This document shows positions 40,174 through 49,418 of a stretch of DNA of 64,000 nucleotides, one piece after another. How positions within the stretch are numbered: position 1 is the first letter of the stretch; every line of letters begins with the position of its first letter. The stretch covers positions 19,674 through 83,673 of the forward strand of contig JAAYDY010000052.1 of NCBI GenBank assembly GCA_012729015.1, in the 5' to 3' direction. A model generated the notes under the pieces. It was not told where the DNA came from. It did not search any database and saw only the letters and a list, made by a program, of their open reading frames with translations. Origin of the DNA: Phycisphaerae bacterium. Lineage in GTDB: Bacteria > Planctomycetota > Phycisphaerae > FEN-1346 > JAACEH01. Made by a program: the position numbers and the translations under genes.

Positions 40174-41733
40174 ATGGCCAAACCACCCGCCTCACAAGTT
40201 CTGCTGACCGCGAAGGCCACTCTTGCTGATGCCTCGGGCGGACAGAAGCCGCAGAAAGTGCGGCCCCAGGTCACGCCGCACCACTTCTGGATTGCCGACG
40301 GGCTCGAAATGGCCGTCGCCGACATCGAGAGCGTTCAACTCGTCGATCCGCAGACCGTCGGTGTCCGCCGCATTGGCCGCGGCAAGGAGCTGATCCTGCG
40401 TTGCAGCAGCCCGGACGACGCACGGCAACTGAAAGCCTGCCTCGTGTTCCATGCCCGCGAGACGCGCGGCGTGGCCACCGGCGCCCAGCAATGGACTCAC
40501 CTGGTCGGCCCCCGATTCGACAAATTGGACGTCTCCGACAGCGCCGTGCCGATCGTCCCCCCCAAGCCCGAGGCCCTCGCCGGCGGCGACCGGATCGCCG
40601 GCGGTCGCCGGTGGGGCCCGGCAGTCGTCGCCGCGGTCGTGGTCGTCGCGGCGGTTGTCCTCTATGTCGTGGCGTTCCGCGGCCGCGACGCCGACTTCGC
40701 CGCCTTCCGGGCCGAGGGCGACAAGGCGTACGCCGCAGGCCAGTACGCCGAGGCCCTCGACCACTACCTCAAGGCCCAGGTCGGCATGGCCCACGATGCG
40801 GAGCTCTGCGGCCGAATCGGGCACGCGCGCATGCAGCTCGGACAACACGCCGAGGCCATCGGCTCTCTGGTCAAGGCCGTCAGCTTCGACGGAGGCAAGA
40901 CCCCCGAGTACTCGCTCATGCTCGCCGACGCTTACGACAAGACACGCCAGCCGGACCGCGCCCTGACCGTGCTGCGGAGCGCCCGCAACGCGTTTCCCGA
41001 CCATGCCGCGGTGGCCTTTGCCCTGGCCTCCGCCCTCGGTCGCCGCGGCGACGCTCAGGCCGCCCTCCGACTCTCCGAGGAGGTCCGACGCCTCCAGCCC
41101 GACAACGTGGAGAACCAGCGGCTCTATGCCTCGCTCCTGGAGAAGTCGCGACGATACGACCGCGCGGCCGACGTCTACCTGGCCATGGCCCGGTCCGCCC
41201 CGACCTATGACCTCTACGTCAAGGCGATGAAGGCCGCCGCCAGGAGCGGCGACATGACCCGTTGCGAGTCCATTCTGCGGGAGGCGCGCCGAGCCCTCCC
41301 GGGCCACGCCCAGCTCGCCCGCAGCGACACGGATATCCTGGTCGGACTGGGACTCGTCCGGGCGCCCGCTCCGCCGCAACGCGAGCCTGAACCGGAACCG
41401 ATGCCCGAGCCCGTGGAGCCCGTCCAGACCGACGCGCCGTCGCAGCCCCAGGCCGAGCCCAACGGCCAGCCGGCCGCCCACGAGCAGCCCGAGGCCTCAT
41501 CCACGAGCGAAACCGAGCCGGAGGCCGACGTGCCCTCGGGCGGCACGACCCGCACCGCGCTGCCCCCGCCGCCGGAGCCGCAACCCGAGTCGCCCCCTAC
41601 GGCGGATCGCGAGCCGGAGTCGTCGCCCGAGCTTCCGGTGCAGCCGGAACCCGTGCCGCCGGTGGCTCCGGAATCGCCCGAGACCGCCGCGCCCGACGAC
41701 GAGTCGCCTCATGCCGAGCCCCCCGCGCCGTGA
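40174..41733 (+). CDS. Membrane-anchored TPR protein with Pro/Glu-rich tail
   Basis: 519 residues. N-terminal cytoplasmic domain (~1-130, PH-like beta pattern), one membrane helix (~148-168, VVAAVVVVAAVVLYVVAF), then about six tetratricopeptide repeats (~175-400, e.g. GDKAYAAGQYAEALDHYLKA), then a ~120-residue tail of Pro/Glu/Ala. The TPR domain is likely outside the membrane and binds partner proteins. No orthologue is recognised. Upstream of purD, but purD has its own promoter. Confidence 0.7.
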   Translation: MAKPPASQVLLTAKATLADASGGQKPQKVRPQVTPHHFWIADGLEMAVADIESVQLVDPQTVGVRRIGRGKELILRCSSPDDARQLKACLVFHARETRGVATGAQQWTHLVGPRFDKLDVSDSAVPIVPPKPEALAGGDRIAGGRRWGPAVVAAVVVVAAVVLYVVAFRGRDADFAAFRAEGDKAYAAGQYAEALDHYLKAQVGMAHDAELCGRIGHARMQLGQHAEAIGSLVKAVSFDGGKTPEYSLMLADAYDKTRQPDRALTVLRSARNAFPDHAAVAFALASALGRRGDAQAALRLSEEVRRLQPDNVENQRLYASLLEKSRRYDRAADVYLAMARSAPTYDLYVKAMKAAARSGDMTRCESILREARRALPGHAQLARSDTDILVGLGLVRAPAPPQREPEPEPMPEPVEPVQTDAPSQPQAEPNGQPAAHEQPEASSTSETEPEADVPSGGTTRTALPPPPEPQPESPPTADREPESSPELPVQPEPVPPVAPESPETAAPDDESPHAEPPAP

Positions 41734-41761
41734 CGCCGCGGACGGATTCCCGTCAAATACC

Positions 41762-41790
41762 TTGCGTGCTCCGGCGGCGGCGCGTAGAAT
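41762..41790 (+). promoter_or_regulatory. Promoter of purD
   Basis: TTGCGT, 17-base spacer, TAGAAT, ~45 bases before the ATG. Confidence 0.5.
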
Positions 41791-41833
41791 CCGTGCGCTC
41801 AAGGGTTCACCACACGCATGAGGAGTCAGACCA

Positions 41834-43108
41834 ATGAGGATTCTCATCATCGGGTCGGGCGGTCGCGAGCACGCCCTGGCCTGGAAGATAGCCCAGTCGC
41901 CGCGCGTGAAGAAGATCTTCGCCGCTCCCGGCAATCCCGGCACTGCCCAGTTCGCTCAGAACGTGCCCATGGCGGCCGACGACGTGAAGTCGCTGATCGA
42001 GTTCGCCCGCAGGGAGAAGATCGACCTGACGGTGGTGGGGCCCGAGCGGCCGCTCATTGCCGGCATCGTCGATGCGTTCCAGGAAGCCGGCCTGCGTATT
42101 TTCGGCCCGAATGCCGCCGCGGCGAGGCTCGAAGGGTCCAAGAGCTTCTGCAAGCAACTTCTGCGGCACCACGCCGTGCCGACCGCCGAGTACCGGTCGT
42201 TCAAGCGCGCCGTGGACGCCCGCAAGTTCATCGAGACACGCGACGAGGCCGTCGTCGTCAAGGCCTCCGGCGAAGCCCTTGGCAAGGGTGTTTTCGTCTG
42301 CGAGACCCATGAGCAGGCCTTCGACGCCGTCCAGCAGATCATGGTGGACCGTGTCTTCGGCGATGCCGGCAACGAGGTCGTGATCGAAGAGAAACTTACC
42401 GGCGAGGAAGCTTCGATCCTGGCCCTCGTTGACGGTCGCAACATCTACACCATGGAGTCCAGCCAGGACCACAAGGCTATCTTCGACGGCGACAAGGGGC
42501 CCAACACCGGCGGCATGGGAGCCTACAGCCCGGCCCCGGTCGTGACCGACGCGGTCATGTCGCAGATCGAACGCGACATCCTGGTGCCGACGGTTCACGC
42601 CATGAACCACGAGGGATGCCCCTACAGCGGGCTGCTTTATGCCGGCGTGATGCTGACGCCCGGCGGCCCCAAGGTGCTGGAATTCAACGTCCGTTTCGGC
42701 GATCCCGAGGCACAGCCGCTGATGATGAGGCTCAAGAGCGACATCATCGACGCCATGGAGGCCACCATCGACGGCCGCCTCGACGAGGTGACTCTCGAAT
42801 GGTCCGAACAGGCCGCCGTGGGCGTCGTCATGGCCGCCGCCGGCTATCCCGGCGACTACCAGAAGGGCAAGGTCATCACCGGTCTTGACGACGCGGCCAC
42901 CATGAACAATGTCATGGTCTTCCAGGCGGGCACCCGGGAGGTTGACGGCAGGATCGTCACCGCCGGGGGCCGCGTTCTCTGCGTGACCGCTGTGGGCCCG
43001 ACCATCGCCGATGCCAAAATCCTGGCCTACGAGGCCGCCCAGAGAATCCGCTTCGAAGGCGCCCAGTACCGCACCGACATTGCGGACAAAGCGCTTCGCC
43101 GACGATAA
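41834..43108 (+). CDS. purD: Phosphoribosylamine-glycine ligase
   Basis: 424 residues. It ligates glycine to phosphoribosylamine in purine synthesis. An ATP-grasp enzyme: N-terminal IIGSGGREHALAWK, GPERPLIAGI, the ATP-grasp region VVVKASGEALGKGV, and the GDKGPNTGGMGAYSP and EFNVRFGDPE motifs. The C-terminal domain is complete. AGGAG precedes the start. Other purine genes of this window are guaB and guaA. Confidence 0.96.
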   Translation: MRILIIGSGGREHALAWKIAQSPRVKKIFAAPGNPGTAQFAQNVPMAADDVKSLIEFARREKIDLTVVGPERPLIAGIVDAFQEAGLRIFGPNAAAARLEGSKSFCKQLLRHHAVPTAEYRSFKRAVDARKFIETRDEAVVVKASGEALGKGVFVCETHEQAFDAVQQIMVDRVFGDAGNEVVIEEKLTGEEASILALVDGRNIYTMESSQDHKAIFDGDKGPNTGGMGAYSPAPVVTDAVMSQIERDILVPTVHAMNHEGCPYSGLLYAGVMLTPGGPKVLEFNVRFGDPEAQPLMMRLKSDIIDAMEATIDGRLDEVTLEWSEQAAVGVVMAAAGYPGDYQKGKVITGLDDAATMNNVMVFQAGTREVDGRIVTAGGRVLCVTAVGPTIADAKILAYEAAQRIRFEGAQYRTDIADKALRRR

Positions 43109-43132
43109 TGCAACGCGAAGCGGCAACAGGGG

Positions 43133-43161
43133 TTGACCCCGTACGGGCCGAGTGTTATATT
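43133..43161 (+). promoter_or_regulatory. Sigma70 promoter of the PilZ-type gene
   Basis: TTGACC, 17-base spacer, TATATT: one of the strongest matches in the window. Confidence 0.65.
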
Positions 43162-43233
43162 CGGGGCCGAAGGGAGAGGGGCGACACAACTCTTGGTGCG
43201 TGCGGGGCCGGCCACGGCCCAAAGGAGCGCCGT

Positions 43234-43572
43234 ATGCCCGGAACGAATGTCAGCGACCGGCGGCAGTTCGACCGCATCGGAAAGTCCGTGCCGATCTGGT
43301 TCGGCGACGAAGCGGTCGAGGAAATCAAGGCACGAACTGTGAACATCTGTGATGGCGGCGTCCTGTGCCGCGTCCGCGACGACGAGGTCCCGTGGCACGT
43401 CGGCGATTTCGTCCGCACGCGGCTCAACATCCCGCGCGAAACGCCCAACACCTATTTCCTCGAAACCATCGAAACCGATTGCCGCGTGATCCGCTTCGAA
43501 ATCCCGCGCGACGGCGACGGCCACCTCGTGGCCCTGGCATTTCATCCTCGCGTAGACCTCGGCATGAAGTGA
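43234..43572 (+). CDS. PilZ-domain protein (probable c-di-GMP effector)
   Basis: 112 residues from ATG 43234 with AAAGGAG upstream. An N-terminal Arg-rich RRQFDRIGKSVPIWF and NICDGGVLCRV resemble the PilZ c-di-GMP motifs RxxxR and D/NxSxxG, though the Ser of the second motif is Cys. The beta-barrel is short. c-di-GMP binding is therefore plausible but not certain. It is monocistronic, with a strong promoter and a terminator. Confidence 0.65.
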   Translation: MPGTNVSDRRQFDRIGKSVPIWFGDEAVEEIKARTVNICDGGVLCRVRDDEVPWHVGDFVRTRLNIPRETPNTYFLETIETDCRVIRFEIPRDGDGHLVALAFHPRVDLGMK

Positions 43573-43621
43573 TGCCGACGCCGCCCGGCCGCCTCCGGCC
43601 GCGCTGTCCCTGAGAATACAA

Positions 43622-43658
43622 ACGACGCCCGAGCCTCGGCCCGGGCGTCGTCTTCTTG
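43622..43658 (+). terminator. Intrinsic terminator after the PilZ-type gene
   Basis: 10-bp stem ACGACGCCCG/CGGGCGTCGT with a 10-base loop, then CTTCTTGT. Confidence 0.75.
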
Positions 43659-43678
43659 TACCACACGCCGTATCGTGG

Positions 43679-43780
43679 CATGGGCATCCTGCCCATGCGT
43701 CCCACGGGCATCTTGCCCGTGGACGAACTGCGTTTTGCAGGGCCAGGATGGCCCTGCGACTCACGGGCGGGATGCCCGTG
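43679..43780. repeat. Array of four GGGCA-type palindromes in inverted arrangement
   Basis: Four hairpins: 43679-43697 (CATGGGCA-tcc-TGCCCATG), 43703-43721 (CACGGGCA-tct-TGCCCGTG), 43738-43756 (CAGGGCCA-gga-TGGCCCTG) and 43762-43780 (CACGGGC/GCCCGTG). The loops read tcc/tct in the first pair and contain gga in the second, so the pairs face opposite ways, as in BIME-type elements. The ~230 bases up to pyrC hold no supported gene. Confidence 0.75.
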
Positions 43781-44009
43781 ACACGGTCAAAAGGCCTCGC
43801 AGTGTTGTACCATGGCTGCTTTGAAGCCACGCGGCTGAATGGGACTGTAGAAACACATCGGGTGGCCGCGCTCGCGTGCCCATGAAGAACGACCAACGAC
43901 GAAGACGTCAGGTGCCATGGCCGCTTGACGTAGTTTCCGAGCACCGTCGAGGATCGGCCATGACGAGCGGCTCACGAGTCGCCCCTGCCGTCGCCATCGC
44001 GACATCAAC

Positions 44010-45293
44010 TCACCCGAGCCGGTACTTCACCTGGCCGGCCACAATCGTCGCCACCGCGCGACCACGGACCTGCCACCCGTCGAACGGGCAGTTGCGGCTC
44101 TTGGACTCGAACCGCGCCGCATCGATCGTCCACGCCAGACCCGGATCGATCACCGTCACGTCCGCCACCGCGCCGACCGCGAGCGTACCGCGGTCCAGGC
44201 CAAGCACCCGCGCCGGCTTCAGCGACATCGCCGCGATCAGTTCCGGCCACGTCAGCACGCCCGTGTCGATCAACTCCCGGATCACCACCGGCACGGTCGA
44301 TTCCAGACCGATCACCCCGAACGGCGCGAACGCGAACTCCACTTCCTTCTCTTCCTGCTCGTGCGGCGCGTGGTCGCTGGCAATGCAGTCGATTGTCCCG
44401 TCCTTCAGCCCCTGCTTCAGCGCCGCGATGTCGGCCGCCGTCCGCAGCGGCGGGCTCATCTTGAACTTCGAATCGAACCCGCGACAGCATTCGTCCGTCA
44501 GGGCCAGGTGGTGCGGCGTCACCTCCGCCGTCACGGCGACGCCCGCCGCCTTTGCGCGGCGGATGATCTCCACGCTTCCCGCCGTGGACGTGTGGGCGAT
44601 GTGCAGCTTCGCGCCGCTCATCGACGCCAGGCGGATGTCACGCTCCACGATCACTTCCTCGGCCGCCGCCGCAATCCCCGGCAAACCCAGCCACGCCGAC
44701 ACTTTTCCCGCGTGCATCACGCCTGTCCCCGCCAGCGACTTGTCCTCCGCGTGCGAGATGAACGGCTTGCCGAATATCTTCCCGTAGGTCATGCACCGGC
44801 GCAGCAGGCCGCTGTCGGCCACGCTCGACCCGTCGTCGCTGAACGCCACCGCCCCGGCGCGGACCATCTGGCCCATCTCGGCCATCTGCTCGCCCTGGCG
44901 GCCCACCGTGATCGCCCCGATCGGCAGCACATGAGCCAGCGCCGCCGCCTTGCTCCGCCGGATGACGAACGTCACCGCCCCCTCGTTGTCCACGCAAGGA
45001 TCCGTGTTCGGCATCGCGCAGACCGTCGTGAACCCGCCGGCCACGGCGGCGCGGCTCCCGCTCGGAATCGTCTCCACGTGCTCGCTGCCCGGCTCACGGA
45101 AGTGCACGTGCATGTCGATCAGCCCGGGGGCCACCACGCAGCCCGCCGCGTCAATGGTGCGGCTCCCGCTCGGCGCATCGAGACCGCGGCCGAGCCGCGC
45201 GATCCGACCCGCCTCGATCAGCACGTCCGATTCCGTGTCCACGCCGTTGGCCGGATCCACCACGCGGCCGCCTTTGATCAGTATGGACTCCAT
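44010..45293 (-). CDS. pyrC: Dihydroorotase (class I)
   Basis: 427 residues, the length of class I dihydroorotases. It cyclises carbamoyl-aspartate to dihydroorotate. Metal-site motifs are intact: MHVHFREPG, GFTTVCAMPNT, HAED, HIAHTST and SDHAPH. It follows pyrB by 4 bases, the usual pyrB-pyrC arrangement. PyrB and PyrC of this type often form a complex. Confidence 0.95.
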   Translation of the reverse strand: MESILIKGGRVVDPANGVDTESDVLIEAGRIARLGRGLDAPSGSRTIDAAGCVVAPGLIDMHVHFREPGSEHVETIPSGSRAAVAGGFTTVCAMPNTDPCVDNEGAVTFVIRRSKAAALAHVLPIGAITVGRQGEQMAEMGQMVRAGAVAFSDDGSSVADSGLLRRCMTYGKIFGKPFISHAEDKSLAGTGVMHAGKVSAWLGLPGIAAAAEEVIVERDIRLASMSGAKLHIAHTSTAGSVEIIRRAKAAGVAVTAEVTPHHLALTDECCRGFDSKFKMSPPLRTAADIAALKQGLKDGTIDCIASDHAPHEQEEKEVEFAFAPFGVIGLESTVPVVIRELIDTGVLTWPELIAAMSLKPARVLGLDRGTLAVGAVADVTVIDPGLAWTIDAARFESKSRNCPFDGWQVRGRAVATIVAGQVKYRLG

Positions 45294-45297
45294 CCGC

Positions 45298-46254
45298 CTA
45301 GTTCCCCTTTTCCGGCTTCACCCCGGCCACCAGGTACATCACTGCCATGCGAATCGCCACCCCGTTGGTCACTTGCTGAAGAATCGCGCTGTGCGGGCCG
45401 TCGGCCACGTCGCTCGTGATCTCCACCCCGCGGTTGATCGGCCCCGGGTGCATGATCAGCACGTCGTCCTTGCACCGGCTCAGGCGCTCCGCGTTCATCC
45501 CGAACAGGCGGCTGTACTCGCGGATGCTTGGGAAACTGTTCGCTCCCTGTCGCTCGTGCTGAATGCGCAGCAGATTCACCACGTCCATCTCCGGAAGCAC
45601 GCTGTCCAGGTCGTGCGAGAGTCTGCACCGCTCGCCGGCCAGCCCACCCGGCAACTGCGTCGGCGGACCCACCAGCGTCACCTCGGCCCCCAGCTTCGTC
45701 AGGCCCCAGATATTGCTGCGGGCCACGCGGCTGTGGCTGATGTCGCCCACGATGGCCACCTTCAGCCCCTCGATCCGACCCTTGGCTTCGCGGATCGTGA
45801 AAATGTCCAGCAGCCCCTGCGTCGGGTGCTCGTGAGCCCCGTCGCCGGCGTTGATCACGCACGTGTTCGTGTGCCGCGCCAGCATCTGCGGCGCACCGGC
45901 CGCCGCATGACGGATCACGAAAATGTCCACCCCCATCGCCTCGATGTTCCGACCCGTGTCGATCAGCGTCTCGCCCTTCTTGACGCTGGAGGCCTCCGTG
46001 TGGAACTCCAGGAGGTCGGCGCTCAGCCGCTGCGCCGCCAGGTTGAAGCTCATGCTCGTCCGCGTCGAGGGCTCGAAGAACAGCAGCACCACCACCTTGC
46101 CGCGAAGGGCAGGGGCCTTCTTGATGCTGCGCGTCGATATCTCCTTGAAGCCCGCCGCCGTGTCGAGAACGTGAACGATCTCCTCGGCGCTCAGCTCTTC
46201 GAGCCCGAGCAGGTGACGCCGAGTCCAGACAAACTGCGACTTGCCTCTGGGCAT
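45298..46254 (-). CDS. pyrB: Aspartate carbamoyltransferase catalytic subunit
   Basis: 318 residues from ATG 46254, chosen because AGGAAG lies 9 bases before it; an ATG at 46269 has no SD. Visible are the carbamoyl-phosphate site FFEPSTRTS, HPTQGLLD and MHPGPINRG. It makes carbamoyl-aspartate, the first committed pyrimidine step. No pyrI regulatory subunit gene is adjacent. Middle gene of pyrR-pyrB-pyrC. Confidence 0.95.
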   Translation of the reverse strand: MPRGKSQFVWTRRHLLGLEELSAEEIVHVLDTAAGFKEISTRSIKKAPALRGKVVVLLFFEPSTRTSMSFNLAAQRLSADLLEFHTEASSVKKGETLIDTGRNIEAMGVDIFVIRHAAAGAPQMLARHTNTCVINAGDGAHEHPTQGLLDIFTIREAKGRIEGLKVAIVGDISHSRVARSNIWGLTKLGAEVTLVGPPTQLPGGLAGERCRLSHDLDSVLPEMDVVNLLRIQHERQGANSFPSIREYSRLFGMNAERLSRCKDDVLIMHPGPINRGVEITSDVADGPHSAILQQVTNGVAIRMAVMYLVAGVKPEKGN

Positions 46255-46284
46255 CTGTGGCTTCCTCATCCGATGTGAGTTCTG

Positions 46285-46824
46285 CTATCGTCCCGAGCCG
46301 GCCGGTCGCGCGACCACTTCGTCCCCGTCGTCGGTCTCGGACATCGACACCTCGACCACCTCGTCGCGCCGCGTCTCGATCCGGCAGCCGACAACGTCGG
46401 CGGCAATCGGCAGTTCCCGGTGGCCGCGGTCGACCAGGACGGCCAGCCGCACGACCTTCGGCCGACCGTAGTCGCCCAGCGCCCCCAGCGCCGCCCGGAT
46501 CGTCCGACCCGTAAACAGCACGTCGTCCACCAGAATGATGCACATGTCCGTCGGATCGAAATCGATCTTCGTCTGGCGAACCAGCGGACTGGCTTCCATT
46601 TCGTGCAGATCGTCGCGATAGAGCGTGATGTCGAGCCACCCCAGCGGCAGCTCGCGGCCGGTCTTGGCGGCCAACTGGGCCTTGACCCGCTCGGCCAGCG
46701 CCACCCCGCGCGTGCGGATGCCCACCACCGCCCACGGCAGGTCCGCCGGGCAGACCCCGGCCAGTTCGTCCACCATCCGGTCGATGGCGGCGCTGAGTCC
46801 CTTGGCGTCCAGAATTCGCTTCAT
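46285..46824 (-). CDS. pyrR: Bifunctional pyr regulator/uracil phosphoribosyltransferase PyrR
   Basis: 179 residues. PyrR-type phosphoribosyltransferase fold with the PRPP loop CIILVDDVLFTGRTIRAA and a conserved GIRTRGVALAERV. It senses UMP and binds pyr mRNA in Gram-positive bacteria. Here the leader upstream is only ~27 bases, so classical attenuation in front of pyrR is not possible. ATG 46824 with AGGTGAAA upstream. Heads pyrR-pyrB-pyrC. Confidence 0.92.
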   Translation of the reverse strand: MKRILDAKGLSAAIDRMVDELAGVCPADLPWAVVGIRTRGVALAERVKAQLAAKTGRELPLGWLDITLYRDDLHEMEASPLVRQTKIDFDPTDMCIILVDDVLFTGRTIRAALGALGDYGRPKVVRLAVLVDRGHRELPIAADVVGCRIETRRDEVVEVSMSETDDGDEVVARPAGSGR

Positions 46825-46857
46825 GGCGGTTTCACCTGACTGTGCGAGCGGCCCCAC

Positions 46858-46886
46858 TCTATAGCATTGCCCGACACCGGCAGCAA
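46858..46886 (-). promoter_or_regulatory. Promoter of pyrR-pyrB-pyrC
   Basis: TTGCTG, 17-base spacer, TATAGA, read leftwards, ending ~35 bases before the pyrR ATG. Confidence 0.55.
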
Positions 46887-46894
46887 GCCCAAAA

Positions 46895-47986
46895 TCACCC
46901 TGCCGCCTCGTCCCGGCGGTATCCGGGCTGCTGGCTCGGGCGACCCCGGTTGAACACGTACGTCGGCAGACTCTTCAGCAGCCCCCACGGATGGCACAGC
47001 GCCTCGATCTCCCCGCGGCAATTGTACCAGCAGCTCTGGCACCGATTCTCCGCCCCCGCCCGGCGCAGCCGCGACACCAGCTCGCCCGGCGAATCCGTCA
47101 GGATGTTGCCGACCGGCCGCTGGCGTTGCTCGACGCAGATGGCCACCCCGCCGCGCTCGTCGATGTTGCAGAATGACCGCCCCGCGCGGCACCCGGGAAC
47201 CTCGCCGTCGGCCAGAAACCGGTCGAACTGGGCCAGAAAATGCGGATTGCTCAGAAAATTCGGGTAACGGCCGCGCAACTCCAGCAGACGCTCGCTCACG
47301 CGACTCTCGGGCCGGAACGCCGGGTCGCCGGTCTTCAGCGACGAGTACGGCTGCACCATGACATAGGCGTCCAGCCGCAGGGCCAGCTTCAAAACCTTCT
47401 CGATTTCGTCCAGGTTATCGTCCACCAGGACGGCCATGACGTTCACGCGCTGCCAATTGTGCCGCCGGGCGGCCGAAAGCGCCTCGACGGCCGCCACCGC
47501 CCGGTCGAAGACGCCCTGGCGACCGCGCTGGGCGTCGTGCCGCGCGGCGTCGCCGTAGTCCAGGCTCACGCTCACGCCCCAGCACCCCGCCGCAAACAGT
47601 TCCCGCGCCAGGGGCGGCGTCATCTTCCAGCCGTTGGTCGTGATGAACGGAAAATGGTACCGGGCCACCGCCTCGACAATCTCGACCAGGTCGTCGCGTA
47701 CCAGCGGCTCGCCCCCGGCCAGGCTTACGAACACCGTGCCCCAATGCGCCAGACGCTCCGACGCCTCGCGAAACTGCTCGGTCGTCAGCTCGTCCTCCGG
47801 CCGGCTCGGATGCTGCCAGTAGTGGCAGAACGAGCATTGCAGGTTACAGCGATACGTCACCTGCCAGGCGGCCCACATCGGGTGGCGGCTCGCCCAGGTC
47901 CGAAACAGGCCAATCTTCTTACGCACGGCGCCCATCCGCCGATGCGGCCCGAACGCCCGCGCATAGGCCAGCGACAGTCTGCTCAT
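46895..47986 (-). CDS. Radical SAM protein with SPASM-like C-terminus
   Basis: 363 residues. The radical SAM cluster motif is CNLQCSFC (Cys 47, 51, 54), followed by VSLAGGEPLVRDD. The C-terminal ~100 residues hold a Cys-rich SPASM/twitch-like region (CRAGRSFCNIDERGGVAICVE, then CQSCWYNCRGE). The overall pattern recalls HpnH-type and other SPASM-like radical SAM proteins, but the substrate is unknown. It overlaps the upstream B12-radical SAM gene by ATGA, so the two likely act in one pathway. Confidence 0.8.
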   Translation of the reverse strand: MSRLSLAYARAFGPHRRMGAVRKKIGLFRTWASRHPMWAAWQVTYRCNLQCSFCHYWQHPSRPEDELTTEQFREASERLAHWGTVFVSLAGGEPLVRDDLVEIVEAVARYHFPFITTNGWKMTPPLARELFAAGCWGVSVSLDYGDAARHDAQRGRQGVFDRAVAAVEALSAARRHNWQRVNVMAVLVDDNLDEIEKVLKLALRLDAYVMVQPYSSLKTGDPAFRPESRVSERLLELRGRYPNFLSNPHFLAQFDRFLADGEVPGCRAGRSFCNIDERGGVAICVEQRQRPVGNILTDSPGELVSRLRRAGAENRCQSCWYNCRGEIEALCHPWGLLKSLPTYVFNRGRPSQQPGYRRDEAAG

Positions 47987-49380
47987 GGCGTTCCCCGATG
48001 CTTGCCCCAACGCTGTCCCAGCAGCGGCGCCACCAGGTCCGCCAGGCTCCGCTTGCCCAGGTGCAGCCTCTCCAGTTTCATCAGCGCCGGCCACGCCTTC
48101 GGATTCCGAACCAGGTGCGGCAGCAGTGCCGCATAGCGTTTGATCGCCGCCGCATTCAGCCCCGGCATGTCCAGCGCACTCTCGCCGGCCAGCAGCGCAT
48201 CCGCCCCGCGACCGCTCAGCCATCCGTTCTCCAGGCACACCTGGTGCGCCTTGGTTCCCGGCAGCGGGTAGTAGATGCTCACGTCCACGTCGTCGGCCCC
48301 CGCGCGGCGGACCAGGCGGCCCGTCTGCTCGATTGTCACGATCGTGTCGTACGGAAGCCCCACCTGCACCAGCGCCCGCGTCCTCAGGCCCGCGGCGCGG
48401 CACGCCGCGAACGCGCCGAGAATCTGCCGCTCCGACAGATCCAGGTGAAAAATGTCGTTGCGGATGAAGTCCGATCCGCTCAGCACCTCCAGTTCCACTT
48501 CCTGGCACCCGCACCGTCCGAGCAACCCGGCGAGTTCCGGCGTCAATTCGCTCGTCTTGGCCCGTGCGGTGAATGGCACGCGAAGCGGCCCGGAGAGCGC
48601 CTCGGCGAACCGCCCCAGGTACTCGGCGTCCAGCGGAAACGTACATCCGACGAACCGCAGGCTCCGCATCGCCGGGTACGCGGCGCGCAGGTGCTCGACT
48701 TCCGCCGCGAGCGCCTCGATCGGCCGCCGCCGGCAGGACGGCATGCCGCCTTCTTCGTAGAGCCCCGCCGCCAGGTCCTGCTGGCAATGGGCGCAATAGA
48801 ACGTGCATCCGCGCGTCGCCTGAATATCGACGCAGCCGCGGCTATCGACGATTTGCCCGGCGCTGTAGAGGCTCCGGTCGGGCAGGACGACCATTTCTTC
48901 GGGCTTCTCCGGCGCGCGGAGCCGATTGCGGACGGTCCCGGTCTCGCTGCGCAGCCAGAGACCCTCGGTATGGATGCAATCGGAGCCGACCCGCCGGGCT
49001 TCGATGTAGTCCGGCACCGCGCGATCCCATTCACACAGGACGATGCCCTCGACGCCGATCAGGCTCAGCGTCTCGTGCGGCGCGACCGTGGCATGCGGCC
49101 CGCCGACGATGATCGGCAGGTAGTGCCGCTGCGAAACGTGTTCAGCCAGCCGTCGAACCAGTGTGGTGTAGTAGCTTTCAAGATACACGACGAGCAACTC
49201 GGGCCGCACGTCGGCGATTTTCAGCCGCAGGGCCTCTTCGTCGTATTCCCGCACGATCATCAGGCTGGGTTCGTGCCCGCGTTCACGGAGTCGGGCGCCC
49301 AGCCGAGCCACGTCGTCCACGTAGGCCGGGCGGTCATCGACCTCCCGAGGCGGCAGTGGCTGAAGGATCAGAATGCGCAT
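47983..49380 (-). CDS. B12-binding-domain radical SAM protein
   Basis: 465 residues. The N-terminal ~130 residues form a Rossmann-like cobalamin-binding domain (MRILILQPLP, LPIIVGGPHATVAP), without the classical DxHxxG motif. The radical SAM core has CTFYCAHC (Cys 192, 196, 199). The C-terminal region is ~180 residues. Start ATG 49380 has GGAG upstream; a GTG at 49407 and an ATG at 49395 lack one. Related proteins do methylations or C-C couplings. The substrate is unknown. Confidence 0.8.
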   Translation of the reverse strand: MRILILQPLPPREVDDRPAYVDDVARLGARLRERGHEPSLMIVREYDEEALRLKIADVRPELLVVYLESYYTTLVRRLAEHVSQRHYLPIIVGGPHATVAPHETLSLIGVEGIVLCEWDRAVPDYIEARRVGSDCIHTEGLWLRSETGTVRNRLRAPEKPEEMVVLPDRSLYSAGQIVDSRGCVDIQATRGCTFYCAHCQQDLAAGLYEEGGMPSCRRRPIEALAAEVEHLRAAYPAMRSLRFVGCTFPLDAEYLGRFAEALSGPLRVPFTARAKTSELTPELAGLLGRCGCQEVELEVLSGSDFIRNDIFHLDLSERQILGAFAACRAAGLRTRALVQVGLPYDTIVTIEQTGRLVRRAGADDVDVSIYYPLPGTKAHQVCLENGWLSGRGADALLAGESALDMPGLNAAAIKRYAALLPHLVRNPKAWPALMKLERLHLGKRSLADLVAPLLGQRWGKHRGTP

Positions 49381-49418
49381 TCCTTGGGGCTCCATACTCG
49401 GGCGCACAAGCGACTTGT

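Noticed and set aside
43787..44008. 73-residue ORF on the minus strand beside pyrC
   Set aside because: No ribosome-binding site and no recognisable family, although its C-terminal part looks protein-like.
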